A stretch of 64,000 bases of DNA from Sporothrix humicola (lineage: Eukaryota; Ascomycota; Sordariomycetes; Ophiostomatales; Ophiostomataceae), in the NCBI GenBank assembly GCA_021396245.1, contig WNYE01000038.1, positions 248,001 through 312,000 of the forward strand. The letters run 5' to 3'. The position numbers and the translations under genes were made by a program. Within the stretch, counting starts at the first letter, position 1, and each line of letters opens with the position of its first letter. Under the pieces are notes generated by a model that saw nothing but the letters and a program-made list of their open reading frames with translations, was not told the DNA's origin and made no database searches. Shown here in pieces: positions 21,745 to 32,246 of the stretch.

Positions 21745-24438
21745 ATGGCTCCTTTTCTGAAACAAGACCTCGCGACGGGGTGGGAATTCAAGCTCGCGGA
21801 CGACACGAGCCCCGATGCATGGCTTCCTGTCGCCAAAGTGCCGAGTGTCGTGCACATGGACCTGGTTGCGCACAACAAGATCCCCGATGCGTCGGTCGAC
21901 TTCAACGAGGTCGACGTGCAGTGGGTGGGTGAGGCCAACTGGAGCTACCGGTGCACGTTTGTGCCGGAGGCAAAGACGTCTCTCACAAGACGGGACAAAG
22001 ACGACGAGAGCAGCCGGCGCATCCACCTGGTGTTTGAAGGCCTCGACACGTTTGCGACGGTGCACCTCAACGGCAAGCAGATCCTCGAGTGCGACAACAT
22101 GTTTGTTGCGCACCGGGTCGATGTGACGGACTCTTTGACGGATGGCGAGAATATTCTTCTCATCAACTTTAAGTCGGCCACCCGGCGAGGCCGCGAGATT
22201 GTCGCGGCACACCCCGAGCACACATACATTGGCACGCTGGGCAGCCACGAGCGCATGGCCGTCCGCAAGGCGCAGTATCATTGGGGCTGGGACTGGGGTC
22301 CCGCCTTGGTGACCACTGGGCCGTGGCGGCCGGTGCGACTTGAAATGTTTGATAGCCGCATCCAAGACCTGGATGTCAAGTACTTTCTAGGCGGTCCTTC
22401 ACGTGTCGATGGAGCCATTACAACGAGGGTGAACGGTATTACGGCAGGCACGCAGGTCAAGACGCGACTGATTGCGCCAGACAACACCTCCATCTTTTCT
22501 GTCTGCCACGATGTCGACCTGACAGGCGAGGTTCGTGTGCCTTTTGCCATTGCAGACCCCAAGCTGTGGTATCCCCGAGGCTATGGTGCCCAGGACCAGC
22601 ACATGGTCGAGGTGGAGCTGTGGGAGACGGGCGTCAAGGTGCACGCCAGAGCCCAGCGCGTCGGCTTCCGGATGGCTGTCTTGGTCAACGAGGAAGACAG
22701 CGTTGGAAAGTCGTTCTACTTCCGCATCAACGGCATCGACATTTTTTCTGGCGGATCGTGCTGGATTCCGGCGGATATGCTGCCTCCTCAGGTGACTGAA
22801 AAAGACTACCGGGCGTGGCTCGAGATGATGGTCGAGGGCAATCAGATCATGACGCGGATCTGGGGCGGCGGCTACTACGAAGACGCCGCCTTCTACGATA
22901 TCTGCGACGAGCTGGGCATTCTGGTGTGGCAGGACTTTATGTTTGCCTGTGGCTCGTACCCAGCCAACCCGGCCTTTCTCAAATCGGTTGAGCTCGAGGC
23001 CCGCCAAGCTTTGAGAAAACTCAGCCATCATCCTTCGATCGTCATCTGGGCCGGCGGCAACGAGAACCACTTTATCCAGGAGCACTGCAAGCTCGAGTAC
23101 GACTGGGAGGACAAGGACCCGCAGTCGTGGCTGCGGACGTCGTTTCCGTCACGGTACATTTTCCAGTATTTGCTGCCACTAATTGTCGACCAAGAAATGC
23201 CGGGCATGTGCTACCGCCCGGACAGTCCCTGGAACGACGGCCGGCCCATCATGTCGTGGGACAGGACGACGGGCGACCTGCACCAGTGGAACGTCTGGCA
23301 CGCCGAAATGCGTCTGTACCAAGACTTTGCCCAGATTGGCGGGCGTTTCAACAGCGAGTTTGGCATGCAATCGCTGCCGCACCTCTCGACCATCCACAAG
23401 TTTATTTCGGAGAGTACCGAACGTCATCCCCAGTCCGCCGTCATGGACTACCACAACAAGTGCCGCGACCACGAGAAGCGGCTGGCCACCTATGTGCGCG
23501 ACAACTTCAAGGCCGTCGACTCCTCCCTCGAAAGCTGGGTCTACCTCACTCACCTCCTCCAGGCCGAGGCCATGCACTATGCCTACCGCAGCTGGCGCCG
23601 CGACTGGAATCGGGCTGGTGAGAGACACTGCGGTGGTGCCCTCGTGTGGCAGATGAACGACTTGTGGCCCGTGACGTCGTGGGCGCTGGTCGACTCGGCG
23701 CGGCTGAAAAAGGCGGCGTTTTACACGATCAAGCGCGATCTTGCACCCATCACAGTCGGAGTTGTCCGCACGCACCACGACTGGACCAAAGCCGGCGCAC
23801 GCCCGCCAGCGGAATGCACGTACGATGCGTGGATTGCCTGCAACGGCAGTGTCGAGGCAAGGCAAGTTCTCGAAAAGGGCGATCTTGAGATTGAGCTCCG
23901 CTTCATCTCTATCCACACTGGAGAGGACATTCTTCCAAAGCAGACGCAGAAGATCTCCTCTTCCAAAATCAATGCCAACGGCACCACTCTTGTGCACACT
24001 GGTGTCTCTCTGACAAACCCAAAGAGCCGTGACGAGCTATACGTCATTTCTACCTTGGTCAGGACATCATCCTCAGTTCTGGCCCAGGATGTCGACTGGC
24101 CGCAGCCGTTCAAGCACATCTCTTTCCGCAACGAGCGCGGCCTCAGAGTCAAGAGAGAAGCTGAAGGCAACAAGACTCGTCTGACCATCACTTCATCTAG
24201 ACCGACGAAGGGCCTTATCTTTACAGAGAAGGCCGGTCTGGCATTCAGTGATAATTGCCTCGATATTGTGCCCGGCGAGACGTACAGTGTCTTTGTCGAA
24301 GGATTAAACGAGGAGAAGGACGACTATCTGGAATGGACTTATTTGGGGAAGGATGAGTATCGTGGAGTGGCAAATGGAAACGGTGTGTCAAATGGCAACG
24401 GTCATTCGCTGAATGGAAACGGACACGCACATCTGTAG
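21745..24438 (+). CDS. mndB: beta-mannosidase, glycoside hydrolase family 2
   Basis: An 897-residue enzyme that removes beta-linked mannose from the non-reducing ends of manno-oligosaccharides. The GH2 layout is clear: N-terminal sugar-binding domain (VPSVVHMDLVAHNKIPD, YHWGWDWGP), immunoglobulin-like domain, TIM barrel, then C-terminal beta domains. Acid/base Glu is in WAGGNENHF (E440) and the nucleophile in FNSEFGMQSLP (E538). There is no signal peptide, matching the intracellular B-type fungal beta-mannosidases rather than secreted A-type. The C-terminus ends in a Gly/Asn tail (NGNG repeats). Start chosen at GACATGGC (21,745). The stop is only 96 nt from the stop of the convergent Zn2Cys6 gene. 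Combined with the sugar transporter it fits import and internal hydrolysis of manno-oligosaccharides (inference). Confidence 0.95.
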   Translation: MAPFLKQDLATGWEFKLADDTSPDAWLPVAKVPSVVHMDLVAHNKIPDASVDFNEVDVQWVGEANWSYRCTFVPEAKTSLTRRDKDDESSRRIHLVFEGLDTFATVHLNGKQILECDNMFVAHRVDVTDSLTDGENILLINFKSATRRGREIVAAHPEHTYIGTLGSHERMAVRKAQYHWGWDWGPALVTTGPWRPVRLEMFDSRIQDLDVKYFLGGPSRVDGAITTRVNGITAGTQVKTRLIAPDNTSIFSVCHDVDLTGEVRVPFAIADPKLWYPRGYGAQDQHMVEVELWETGVKVHARAQRVGFRMAVLVNEEDSVGKSFYFRINGIDIFSGGSCWIPADMLPPQVTEKDYRAWLEMMVEGNQIMTRIWGGGYYEDAAFYDICDELGILVWQDFMFACGSYPANPAFLKSVELEARQALRKLSHHPSIVIWAGGNENHFIQEHCKLEYDWEDKDPQSWLRTSFPSRYIFQYLLPLIVDQEMPGMCYRPDSPWNDGRPIMSWDRTTGDLHQWNVWHAEMRLYQDFAQIGGRFNSEFGMQSLPHLSTIHKFISESTERHPQSAVMDYHNKCRDHEKRLATYVRDNFKAVDSSLESWVYLTHLLQAEAMHYAYRSWRRDWNRAGERHCGGALVWQMNDLWPVTSWALVDSARLKKAAFYTIKRDLAPITVGVVRTHHDWTKAGARPPAECTYDAWIACNGSVEARQVLEKGDLEIELRFISIHTGEDILPKQTQKISSSKINANGTTLVHTGVSLTNPKSRDELYVISTLVRTSSSVLAQDVDWPQPFKHISFRNERGLRVKREAEGNKTRLTITSSRPTKGLIFTEKAGLAFSDNCLDIVPGETYSVFVEGLNEEKDDYLEWTYLGKDEYRGVANGNGVSNGNGHSLNGNGHAHL

Positions 24439-24534
24439 GCATTAGATTTGTAGAGTAGATTTGATAGATCTTTTAGTTTATGCATTTTTGTTGTCATTAT
24501 TTACAAAGAAAATTATTGTACGCATATTTTCTGA

Positions 24535-27048
24535 TCACATCCCAAAATTGTGCCCCTGGCCATTGTACTCGGCCATGGGCCAGTCCCCCAGCTCGTTGTT
24601 AATTCCCCACGTCGAGGCGGGTGCTTCTTCGGTAAACATGTCGAGTCCGAGAAGGCCCCACAGATCCTCGTCAGACATCATTTCCGGCATAGGCAGGCTG
24701 TCCACGCCATGGACCCCTGGCATGCCGCTTGTTCCGTTCGCCCCGTTGATCAGGTTTGGAATTGCAGTCGTGCCGTTTGGAGACAGGGACATGGCGGGAT
24801 ATGCAGGCGCCGGGAAAGTAAAAGCCGGAGGAGCGATTCCGGCGTTGACATGGACATTGTGGTCGATACCAGTATCCGTAGGCCCAACAGCGGCAGTGTT
24901 GACTGAAGTGTTGTTTTCACCGCCGCAAATCTGCAGCAAACTCTGCACAAGAAGCCTTGACCGCTCGGCGGCACGAGAGACTGGGGCAGCACTCTTCAAG
25001 AGAACGAGTGCCGTCTCGACCGATGCTCGCCAGCGCGGACTTTGAGGATGATCCGGGTCCACCATGATGCTGAGCAGCAAGACCATTGTGGCTTGGTAGA
25101 GATACCACACGGCACTCCACACGAGTGTGCGGTTGGGCGACACTTCGTGGTCCGTGCTAGACGACAACTGAATGTGTTCGACGGCCTCGCAGGCAATGTC
25201 CCGGCAGAGGCTGACGGCTTGTTCGTCGAGGGCACTTGGAGTATCGGTCTCCTTCTCGCTCCGAGGCGCCCTTTGGTGAGCCCAGCGGATGAGAACGGAC
25301 CGCAAAAGTAGAAGACGTAGGTGGAAGTAGCGGAAGCGCAGGATTCGCTGAGCAGCCCTCAACTGTGGCGGACATTGGCTCTGGTAGTGGTCTTGTTCAG
25401 AGTGAATCAAGACCGACGGCAGCGAGCGGTGCCAGCTCTGCACCTGCGCGTCAAACAGCAAAACTTCGTCGGTGCGCATCGGTGATGGTTGTGCGAGGCG
25501 CTGCTGGATTTTGGTGGCGACCAGACAGAAAGCCGTGGCAGAGTCGAGGCACAAAGCGAGAGGATCGCCATCCACTGTGGCATACAACCGACGAACGGTC
25601 ATTGTTCGCGGGTCCCAGCGACCCAGTGTCGGCCGTCCCAAATTCATGGCGCCCCATGTGTCGAGACAGAACAAACTCCACCAGATGCGTTGCCGGATTT
25701 GCGGCCGCCACGGTCCTCCTTCTTGGCCGGAAGAAATGCTTTCACCGCCTCCCCTATGCAGCCCCAGTCCAATGGCAATCCGGTACGCCATGCCCATCAC
25801 CGTGTATGCCATGTTGGGCGCGTTCTTGAGGTGCAGGAACAGTCCGCCGAGCAGACAAAGCGCCTGCAAACTCTCGAGACACCCGGTGGCGAGCAACTCA
25901 AAGTCGAGGTACGTCTGTGCCCGTTGGTAGTAGACGTGCGAGCTGCGCTCGTCACCAAAGGCAAGCGAGCCCATCACCAGCACCATGTTGAGCAGTGCCA
26001 GCCAGGGACGGTCGCAGCGTTGGCCGCGCCGCCAGAGGTCGCGAAAGTGAGCCTCGTCGAGGAGCGGAACGATGCCGTGGACGTGTGCAAAATAAGCGTT
26101 GATTGCCGTTTCCTCTTCGAGAGGGGCGGATGCGGAAGCGGACGCAGAAACAGAAGGAGATGTGGATGAGGCAGAAGGGGCGGAAACAGAAGGGGCAGCC
26201 GGTGTGGCGGCTGTCACGGCAGGTGCGACCGGCGCCCTCGCCCTTCCCCTCTGGGAAATTGCCCGCTGAAGCTCCCACTGCAGCTCCGGCTTCACCCTGA
26301 ACATCGCCCGGAAAATTGCCTGCATTGAGCTGATTCCCTGGTACGACCGCCGGTGGATGTTGATCGACAATCCATTCACGTCGTCGCACACTTCCTGGTC
26401 GTTGACGTCGTCGTGCTGCTGGTCGTGGTGTCCGTGCAGTCGAAACTCGTGCCATCCGCGGCCACCCTCACTGTCGTCCTCCTTTTCGTGACCATCTTTG
26501 TCGTGGTCGTTGTCATTCTCGTTTTCATTTTCATTGTCGTCCTCCGCCTCTCCTTCTCCCTCCTTAGCAAGACCCAGCAGAGTGTGTCGGGGCAAACACA
26601 TTAACGCCGCTAGGTCCTGCCCAGGAAAGAGCCGCGCCACAAGAGCTTCGGCCGCAGTTGCCGTTTGTTGACCTGTCCCCGCATCCGCACCTGCCGTCGC
26701 TGTTGCCGTCGCCGCCGTCGGACTGCTCAGCGCTGCAAGAGCATTGAGTGCCGCCGCCTGAGCTTTCGGCTTCCGCTGCTTCCTCGGCCGGTACTGGCAG
26801 ATCGGCACCTCGTAATAAATGCACTTGTCGCACGGCAGCCGCCCATTGCATCGGATCTTGCGCCGCATGCACTCCACGCACGCCTTTGTCGTTGCCGTCG
26901 GTGTTATTGAAGTTATCGTGTTTGCATGGCCTGTATGTGCTGCTGTGGACGAAGAGTGTGACGAGTGTGAATGGACGCTGTCTGGCGTGACAATCGCCTG
27001 CTGTATCACTCCTCTGCGAGGCGGTCGTCGTTGTCGTTGGCGTTCCAT
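24535..27048 (-). CDS. Zn(II)2Cys6 fungal transcription factor
   Basis: An 837-residue, intron-free regulator. The DNA-binding binuclear zinc cluster is at residues 57-84 with spacing CX2CX6CX5CX2CX7C (C57, C60, C67, C73, C76, C84), followed by basic RPRKQRKPK. A long acidic and His-rich linker (DNENENENDNDHDKDG region) separates it from a fungal-specific transcription factor domain (about 335-600, INAYFAHVHGIVPLLDEAHF; GLGLHRGG). The C-terminus is acidic/aromatic and could activate transcription. The ATG at 27,048 follows AAA. It converges on the beta-mannosidase gene and may regulate this carbohydrate block; no target site can be assigned by eye. Confidence 0.93.
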   Translation of the reverse strand: MERQRQRRPPRRGVIQQAIVTPDSVHSHSSHSSSTAAHTGHANTITSITPTATTKACVECMRRKIRCNGRLPCDKCIYYEVPICQYRPRKQRKPKAQAAALNALAALSSPTAATATATAGADAGTGQQTATAAEALVARLFPGQDLAALMCLPRHTLLGLAKEGEGEAEDDNENENENDNDHDKDGHEKEDDSEGGRGWHEFRLHGHHDQQHDDVNDQEVCDDVNGLSINIHRRSYQGISSMQAIFRAMFRVKPELQWELQRAISQRGRARAPVAPAVTAATPAAPSVSAPSASSTSPSVSASASASAPLEEETAINAYFAHVHGIVPLLDEAHFRDLWRRGQRCDRPWLALLNMVLVMGSLAFGDERSSHVYYQRAQTYLDFELLATGCLESLQALCLLGGLFLHLKNAPNMAYTVMGMAYRIAIGLGLHRGGGESISSGQEGGPWRPQIRQRIWWSLFCLDTWGAMNLGRPTLGRWDPRTMTVRRLYATVDGDPLALCLDSATAFCLVATKIQQRLAQPSPMRTDEVLLFDAQVQSWHRSLPSVLIHSEQDHYQSQCPPQLRAAQRILRFRYFHLRLLLLRSVLIRWAHQRAPRSEKETDTPSALDEQAVSLCRDIACEAVEHIQLSSSTDHEVSPNRTLVWSAVWYLYQATMVLLLSIMVDPDHPQSPRWRASVETALVLLKSAAPVSRAAERSRLLVQSLLQICGGENNTSVNTAAVGPTDTGIDHNVHVNAGIAPPAFTFPAPAYPAMSLSPNGTTAIPNLINGANGTSGMPGVHGVDSLPMPEMMSDEDLWGLLGLDMFTEEAPASTWGINNELGDWPMAEYNGQGHNFGM

Positions 27049-28412
27049 TTTGTGAGTGGTCTCGTCTCTTTTGTCTTTTTATTTTCTCTTTTTCTTCTTT
27101 ATTTTTTGTAAGTAAATAAAAAGTGAGTGTCTGTTGCAGAAATTGTGGAACAAAAGAGTAAATAGCAAAAAAAAAAAACCCAAAATGGGGAAATGGGGAA
27201 AGGACAAGACAAAAGGGTCAAGAAGAAGAGGAAAAAAGGAAAGGCGTGCCTTTTGAATGGGCCTCCTCCAAAAAATCTATTGCCGCTGAAAACTTAATGA
27301 AAATATGCTATTTCGGCCTTCAACTTTGACCGTTTAGCCACCTTTAGTGTTAGTGGTTTTCGTGCATTTCAGAGCCATTTGGTGGTCTTTGGGCTCTTGG
27401 CCTGCCTGGACTGGCCTGTTTCTTTTCTTCCTTTTTCCCCTTTTCTTTCATTTCGACATCCTTCTCATCCTCCAGGTTCCCCGCTTTCCCCAGAGTCTAA
27501 CCAGTTTGTGCTAAGAGACGCAGCATCAATCTCAACAAAAATCATCGCGACATCTTAAAGATACTCTTGGGTTTGTACGGTATACATAAATTGGTTATAT
27601 TTAGACTGGACTGAGGATATGCTTTAAAAGATCTCATTTTGTTGATTTTGTTCCCCTTATATAAGAAAGTGAGACTTTTTATTTCATTTTTTTCTTTCTG
27701 GGAAAAAAAAACATGTGAGAAAAAAATAGAGACGATAAAACATTGAACCGCGTATAAGTATCAGGAAAAAAACAGAAGACAAGAATAACCGACTGATGTG
27801 AACATAAGAGAATCTTAGAAACGCCTTGTTGTCGACAGGAAGGACTGGGTAGCGAATGATAAGGGTCAAGAAAGATGGCCAAGTATGACAAGAGGCGCCC
27901 AAAAGCTGGGCCGAAACGGACCAATGAAACGGCGTAGAATTTGACCCGGGAGAGTTGACAGCTTCTTCCCAATTTGGACATTTACACAACCTTTGTCAAA
28001 TGACAAACTGAAGAGAAGAGGACGACTTGAGATGAAATTTGCAGTCGTGTTTTCCATCGCTCCTTCCTTGACTACCGGTCTGGAAGGAGAAGAGATAGTG
28101 GTGCGCTTTCTATTTTCAGTGGATGGGCTGCTGAGACTACGTGCTGGCCACGATCGTTCTTTCCCTTTGTGTATCTAGTCGTTCCTTCCTGTTTGTTCAT
28201 TCTTGCTGTGTTCACGATGAGACGATGTAAAATTTTTCGCACTGCTGCCCCTTTCTCCGTCTTCTTCCATCTCTTCACTCTCCCTTCACTTTTCTCTCGT
28301 CCTCACTCTTCTACTCTCTTACTTTCAAATCTACCACGGCAATTTGGTGCATAGCAGACCCAAACTTCCATTGAAAACAATCACAACAATACCTCCCTCT
28401 CAATTCACGGCC
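27049..28412. other. divergent upstream region (Zn2Cys6 gene / hendecad protein)
   Basis: About 1.36 kb. The Zn2Cys6 leader has poly-A and poly-T tracts; the segment 28,150-28,412 is CT-rich on the plus strand and reads as the 5'UTR of the following small gene. No gene seen between. Confidence 0.6.
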
Positions 28413-28679
28413 ATGGACGATCCCGCCTACGATAGTACTCTTGTTGCATCAGCCATCGTCGAAGCTGCAAGGATCAACGCAGCAGCCGACGTTGAGATTG
28501 CAAAGGTCAACGCAGCAGCTATCAAGGAGGCTGGTGATATGACAACAGCAGCCATCAAGGAGGTTGGTAAAACTACAGCGGCGGCCCTGGAAAAGCTTGT
28601 GGAGGCACACAACGATCTGGCACAGGAGACCCGCGAGTATTACGAAAAGCTGGCTGCGGCCATCAAAGAAAGGACATAG
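28413..28679 (+). CDS. 88-residue Ala-rich protein of 11-residue amphipathic repeats
   Basis: I know no named family for it. Residues 19-84 divide into six successive 11-mers, for example AKVNAAAIKEA, GDMTTAAIKEV and GKTTAAALEKL. The middle copies are near-identical even in DNA (33-bp period, 28,500-28,598), so they arose by duplication. Hendecad periodicity gives a long helix with one apolar face and charged K/E flanks, as in group 3 LEA proteins, synucleins and perilipin-type lipid-binding helices. No signal peptide or membrane segment. The ATG is in GGCCATGGAC, an excellent start context, after a CT-rich leader. A role in stress protection or lipid-surface binding is inference only. Confidence 0.65.
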   Translation: MDDPAYDSTLVASAIVEAARINAAADVEIAKVNAAAIKEAGDMTTAAIKEVGKTTAAALEKLVEAHNDLAQETREYYEKLAAAIKERT

Positions 28680-29603
28680 GGCAACGTCCACACATGTTTT
28701 TGAAAGAAGGATGGTGGATTTCCGAGTGGGCGGGCCAGGCCGTGCTGATCCTCTTGCCTCGTTTATGTCAGAGGCGGAACCAGACTTCTTTGTATGCAAC
28801 GGAACGTGGGCTGGTGTGAATGGGCAGAACAAGCAGCAACGGGAACACGGGACAGTGAATTGCCCCAAAACCAAGAATCCTGATTGACCAATTTGCGTCA
28901 AGTAGCATCTTATGATTTTGGCAAAAAAAAAAAAAAAAAATACACATATATTATGCCTGGTCGGGCAGTTTGAGGAATCTCATATTTCTTCTCCTAATCA
29001 CCCTTTCGATTTCATCATGAGCACATTATCACATCTCATCACAGTTACACATGACGTCCTAGTCTGACAGCTCTTCACCGACACAAGCGTAATGTGAAAG
29101 AAGATAAACTGGCATATATATTCGACGGTGTGTCTCGTCACTTATTCTCATATATTCAAAATTAAAGCCGTCAAAATCACGAGAATATCCAAGCCTTTGC
29201 AACAGTAAGTGTCTTTTTTCATTCAATGCTTCTGTCTGTTTGTTCATAAAAAATATAGAAAGGTCGTCAAAACGAAGAGAGATAAAAACATAAAGGCTCG
29301 AAAAGAAAGCACAAGACAAACAAGGCCAATGGTTTGGAAAGAAGAAAAGAAGAAAAAAGGTATCAAAAATAGTACAAAAACCAAAATAGAAGATGGCATG
29401 CCAAAAGAGAAGCGAAAACAAGAAATGAAGAGAAAAGCAAAAGAGCCAACATTAAAACGCAATGCTAATTTTGAAACAACAGAAAAGGCCCAAGGTATAT
29501 CATTATCTTCAACCACTGAATAAGAACAAGAAAAGGCAGAAAGGGCAAGATGCAAAAAGAGGAGAGAAGATGGGTGTGTGGGATGATGTCGATGGTAGGT
29601 GGC
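28680..29603. other. convergent intergenic region
   Basis: Between the hendecad gene stop and the PH-domain gene stop (both 3' ends face here). AT-rich, with an 18-A run at 28,923-28,940. The plus-strand frame at 29,209-29,523 is Lys-rich low-complexity translation; no gene seen. Confidence 0.6.
28923..28940 (+). repeat. poly(A)18 tract
   Basis: Eighteen consecutive A, 244 nt downstream of the hendecad gene stop and followed by TA-rich sequence. It may be a simple slippage tract; no target-site duplication was recognised around it. Confidence 0.8.
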
Positions 29604-32246
29604 CTACAAGAAGCCGCCCTCGTTGCTGACGACGCTCACACTGCCGCGCCAGCCACAGCGCTCGGCTGCGGGTGGAGGCGGCGGCGATGTTAGACGCGAT
29701 GACGTTGAGCCGCTGTGCTGGTGACCGTTGCTGCTGGTGCTAAAACTGTAGCCGTGCTTTTCACTGCGCGGGCTGCCCAGGCCGGGAGCGGCGGCGGTGA
29801 CGGGAGTGTGAGGGTCTGCCGTCTCGTGGATGACGCTGCCGCTGCCACTGTTGCTACCGCTGTTGCTGTTGCTGCTAGCATTGGTCTGCACAAGCAACAG
29901 GCTGCTCGTGCTGCTGCTCAGCCGCTTGGTGAAATCGGTGAAGCTCAGACGCTTGGCGCTCGAGGCCGACTGGCGCTTGTCGAGCGGTAGCGAGGCCATG
30001 TTGCCTGCGGCGACAGAGGCTGCGGCGGCGGCAGCTGCCCTGGCCTTCATCTCGTCAACTTTGCTAAAGGTCGAGGAGCGCGGCAGGGGCGGCGGCGACG
30101 AGGGCGAGATGGGCGACTTGGCATTGTTGCTGGCACGGTGCTGCGAGAGGCGGTTGCTGTTGCTTCCACTTCCACTGTAGCCATCATTGCCGGCCGCCAT
30201 GATGTTATTAATGTTGAGCGCGGCAAGCTGCGGTTGGCTATGTGTGCGCTGGGCGATAGTGGGCCGGTTGCGCGAGTAGCCAGTCTGCGGCCGGAGGATG
30301 GGCTCCTGCTGGTGCATTTGTGTCGTCGACGGGAAGTAACTGTCATTCAACGTCTTGAGGGTGTCCGCGTCATAGCTGGGGAAGCCCTCGTTACGCGATC
30401 TGGGCGTTAGCGTGCGGCGGGCCTCGCGCTCCGACTCCCGGCTGCGGCCCGCGATGATGAAGTCGAGGGCACGGCGGGCGTTGGGTGCAATGTCGACGGC
30501 CGGGTCCAAGTGGTCGCCGGGGCGCAGGCTGGAGCTATCAGCCCGCCGCCCATTCCGTCTCTGGAAATGGCTGTTCACGATGCCGTCATCTTCGCTATCG
30601 ACACTACCGGCAGCTTCATCCGAATCATCGACATCATCGTCTTCGTCGGCATCACCCTTCCCCACGTCGTCAAAATCATCCGAGTCGTCATCGAGATCCC
30701 AACCGCTCTTAGGCTGAGTTTCAGGGCGGGCAATCGGAGCCGTGGTCGCACTCCGCTTGATATCGGATGCGGCAATAGCTTGGCGAAGTCGTTTCCGCTC
30801 ATCAACCTCCCGCATCAAAGCATCGAACCGTGCGAGCGAAGTCAGCCTGTCCTCGCCTCCAAGATCGCGCTCAGAGCCGGGGAGGATACGCATTTGGAAA
30901 GCACGATCCAAGATGGTCTCTCTCGGCACTGGCGGCGAGCTGGAACTAATGGCGCCGTTGCTGGCGTTGGCGCCTGGTGATGGGGCGGGCAGGCCAGCGG
31001 TGATGGTCATGGGGAGAGGCGGTTGCGAACTGATGCTATCACGTCCGCGGACAGGCGAGCTGAGGGTAGAAGAACGGCCCTGGGCGGTCGTCCAACCCTC
31101 GACGGCGTCGCCCGAAAACTCATTGACGGTGGTGGCTGGCGAAGGAAGGTCGGCTGGGCGGTTTTGGAAGAAGGGGAGGGCGAAGTTGTTATTGCTACTG
31201 CTGCTGCTGTAGCCGGGAGTTGTGACGTGGGGAGGGATGTTTGAGCTTGTGTGCGAAAGGTCGCTACGACGAGACCGCAGACTAGGCGATTCCGAGTACG
31301 TCTTGGGCCGGTCTCGTTCTCTGCTAGAGTATGTCTGGGACGTCTGGGTTGTTTGATTCGACGCCTTGTGGCTGAGGGCATTCGTCCGACCTGCAGCATT
31401 ACCGCTACCCGGCCGTGGTGTGTACTGGCTTTGCGAATTTGACTGATACTGGAAGGACGAGAACTCAGATTGGTCATTGCGGCCGCGCTGTGAGGATGAA
31501 AAGGGGTTGACAAAGGTCGGCGATGCTGGTGTCACAGGGCTGAGCGGGCCGTTTCCGTTGTGCAAGGGGAATGGCGCAGACGGTGTCGCAGCTCCAAGCT
31601 GGAGCATCAGAGATTGGATAAAACGGCACCAATCCTGGAGGATGTTCTTCTGTGCGCAGTCCTCGGCGGGGCGGAACCAGAGAGTTGATGGAGAGGTCTC
31701 TTTGGTGGTTGTGAGGCCGGCGGTACGGCTGGACCGTCGTTTGCGGAGCTTATCTGTGATCGGATCGGGTGAAACGTTGATAACGAGTGTCGGGAGGACA
31801 GGGCCCTGTTTCCGGTGGGCCAGCATCTGGACCTGGCAGTCGGTGATGGAGCTGATGGCGTGTTGCTGAATAGGTTCCCAGTCACCCTGTGGGGGTTAGC
31901 TCATGAAACCTGTAAGGAGGGTTGATTGTTGTGAAGCAATATGAATGAGACGTACCTTGTTCTTGAAGACGGAGAGAAACATGTTCTCTGGGGCAAAGCT
32001 GGCAGGGCTTCGTGGCGTCGCTACCCGGGGCGGTGGCTGCTGGCCACGCGCGCTGGAAGCAGACGATTTAGACGGCGCAGTGGAGGAGGAAGACGAGGAG
32101 GAGCCTGCATGTGACGAAGTTTGCCGTTGCTGCTGCATGCGCTGTTTGGATTCCGAGGGGTCGGCAACAACAACATAGCGAGCCTTCCAGATGGCACGGC
32201 CGATAATGGTCCCCCGGTCTGGGGGAACGTGCAGTATTCCCTCCAT
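29604..32246 (-). CDS. PH-domain protein with long Ser-rich disordered tail
   Basis: An 857-residue cytosolic protein. Exon 1 is 32,246-31,956 and exon 2 is 31,886-29,604. Intron 31,955-31,887 (GTACGT donor, GCTAAC branch, CCACAG acceptor) joins VFKNK to GDWEPIQQHA in frame. The N-terminus has the outline of a pleckstrin-homology domain: EGILHVPP...WKARYVVV, then strands NMFLSVFKNK, VQMLAHRKQGPVL and WFRPAEDC, ending in the C-terminal helix DWCRFIQSL with its Trp. A Ser/Gln-rich insertion of about 50 residues splits the domain after its third strand. The rest is Ser/Asn-rich and disordered, with an acidic run (DEDDDVDDSDEA) and basic patches. Start ATG in CCTCCATGG. A phosphoinositide or cortical adaptor is plausible; no catalytic domain is present. 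Confidence 0.85.
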
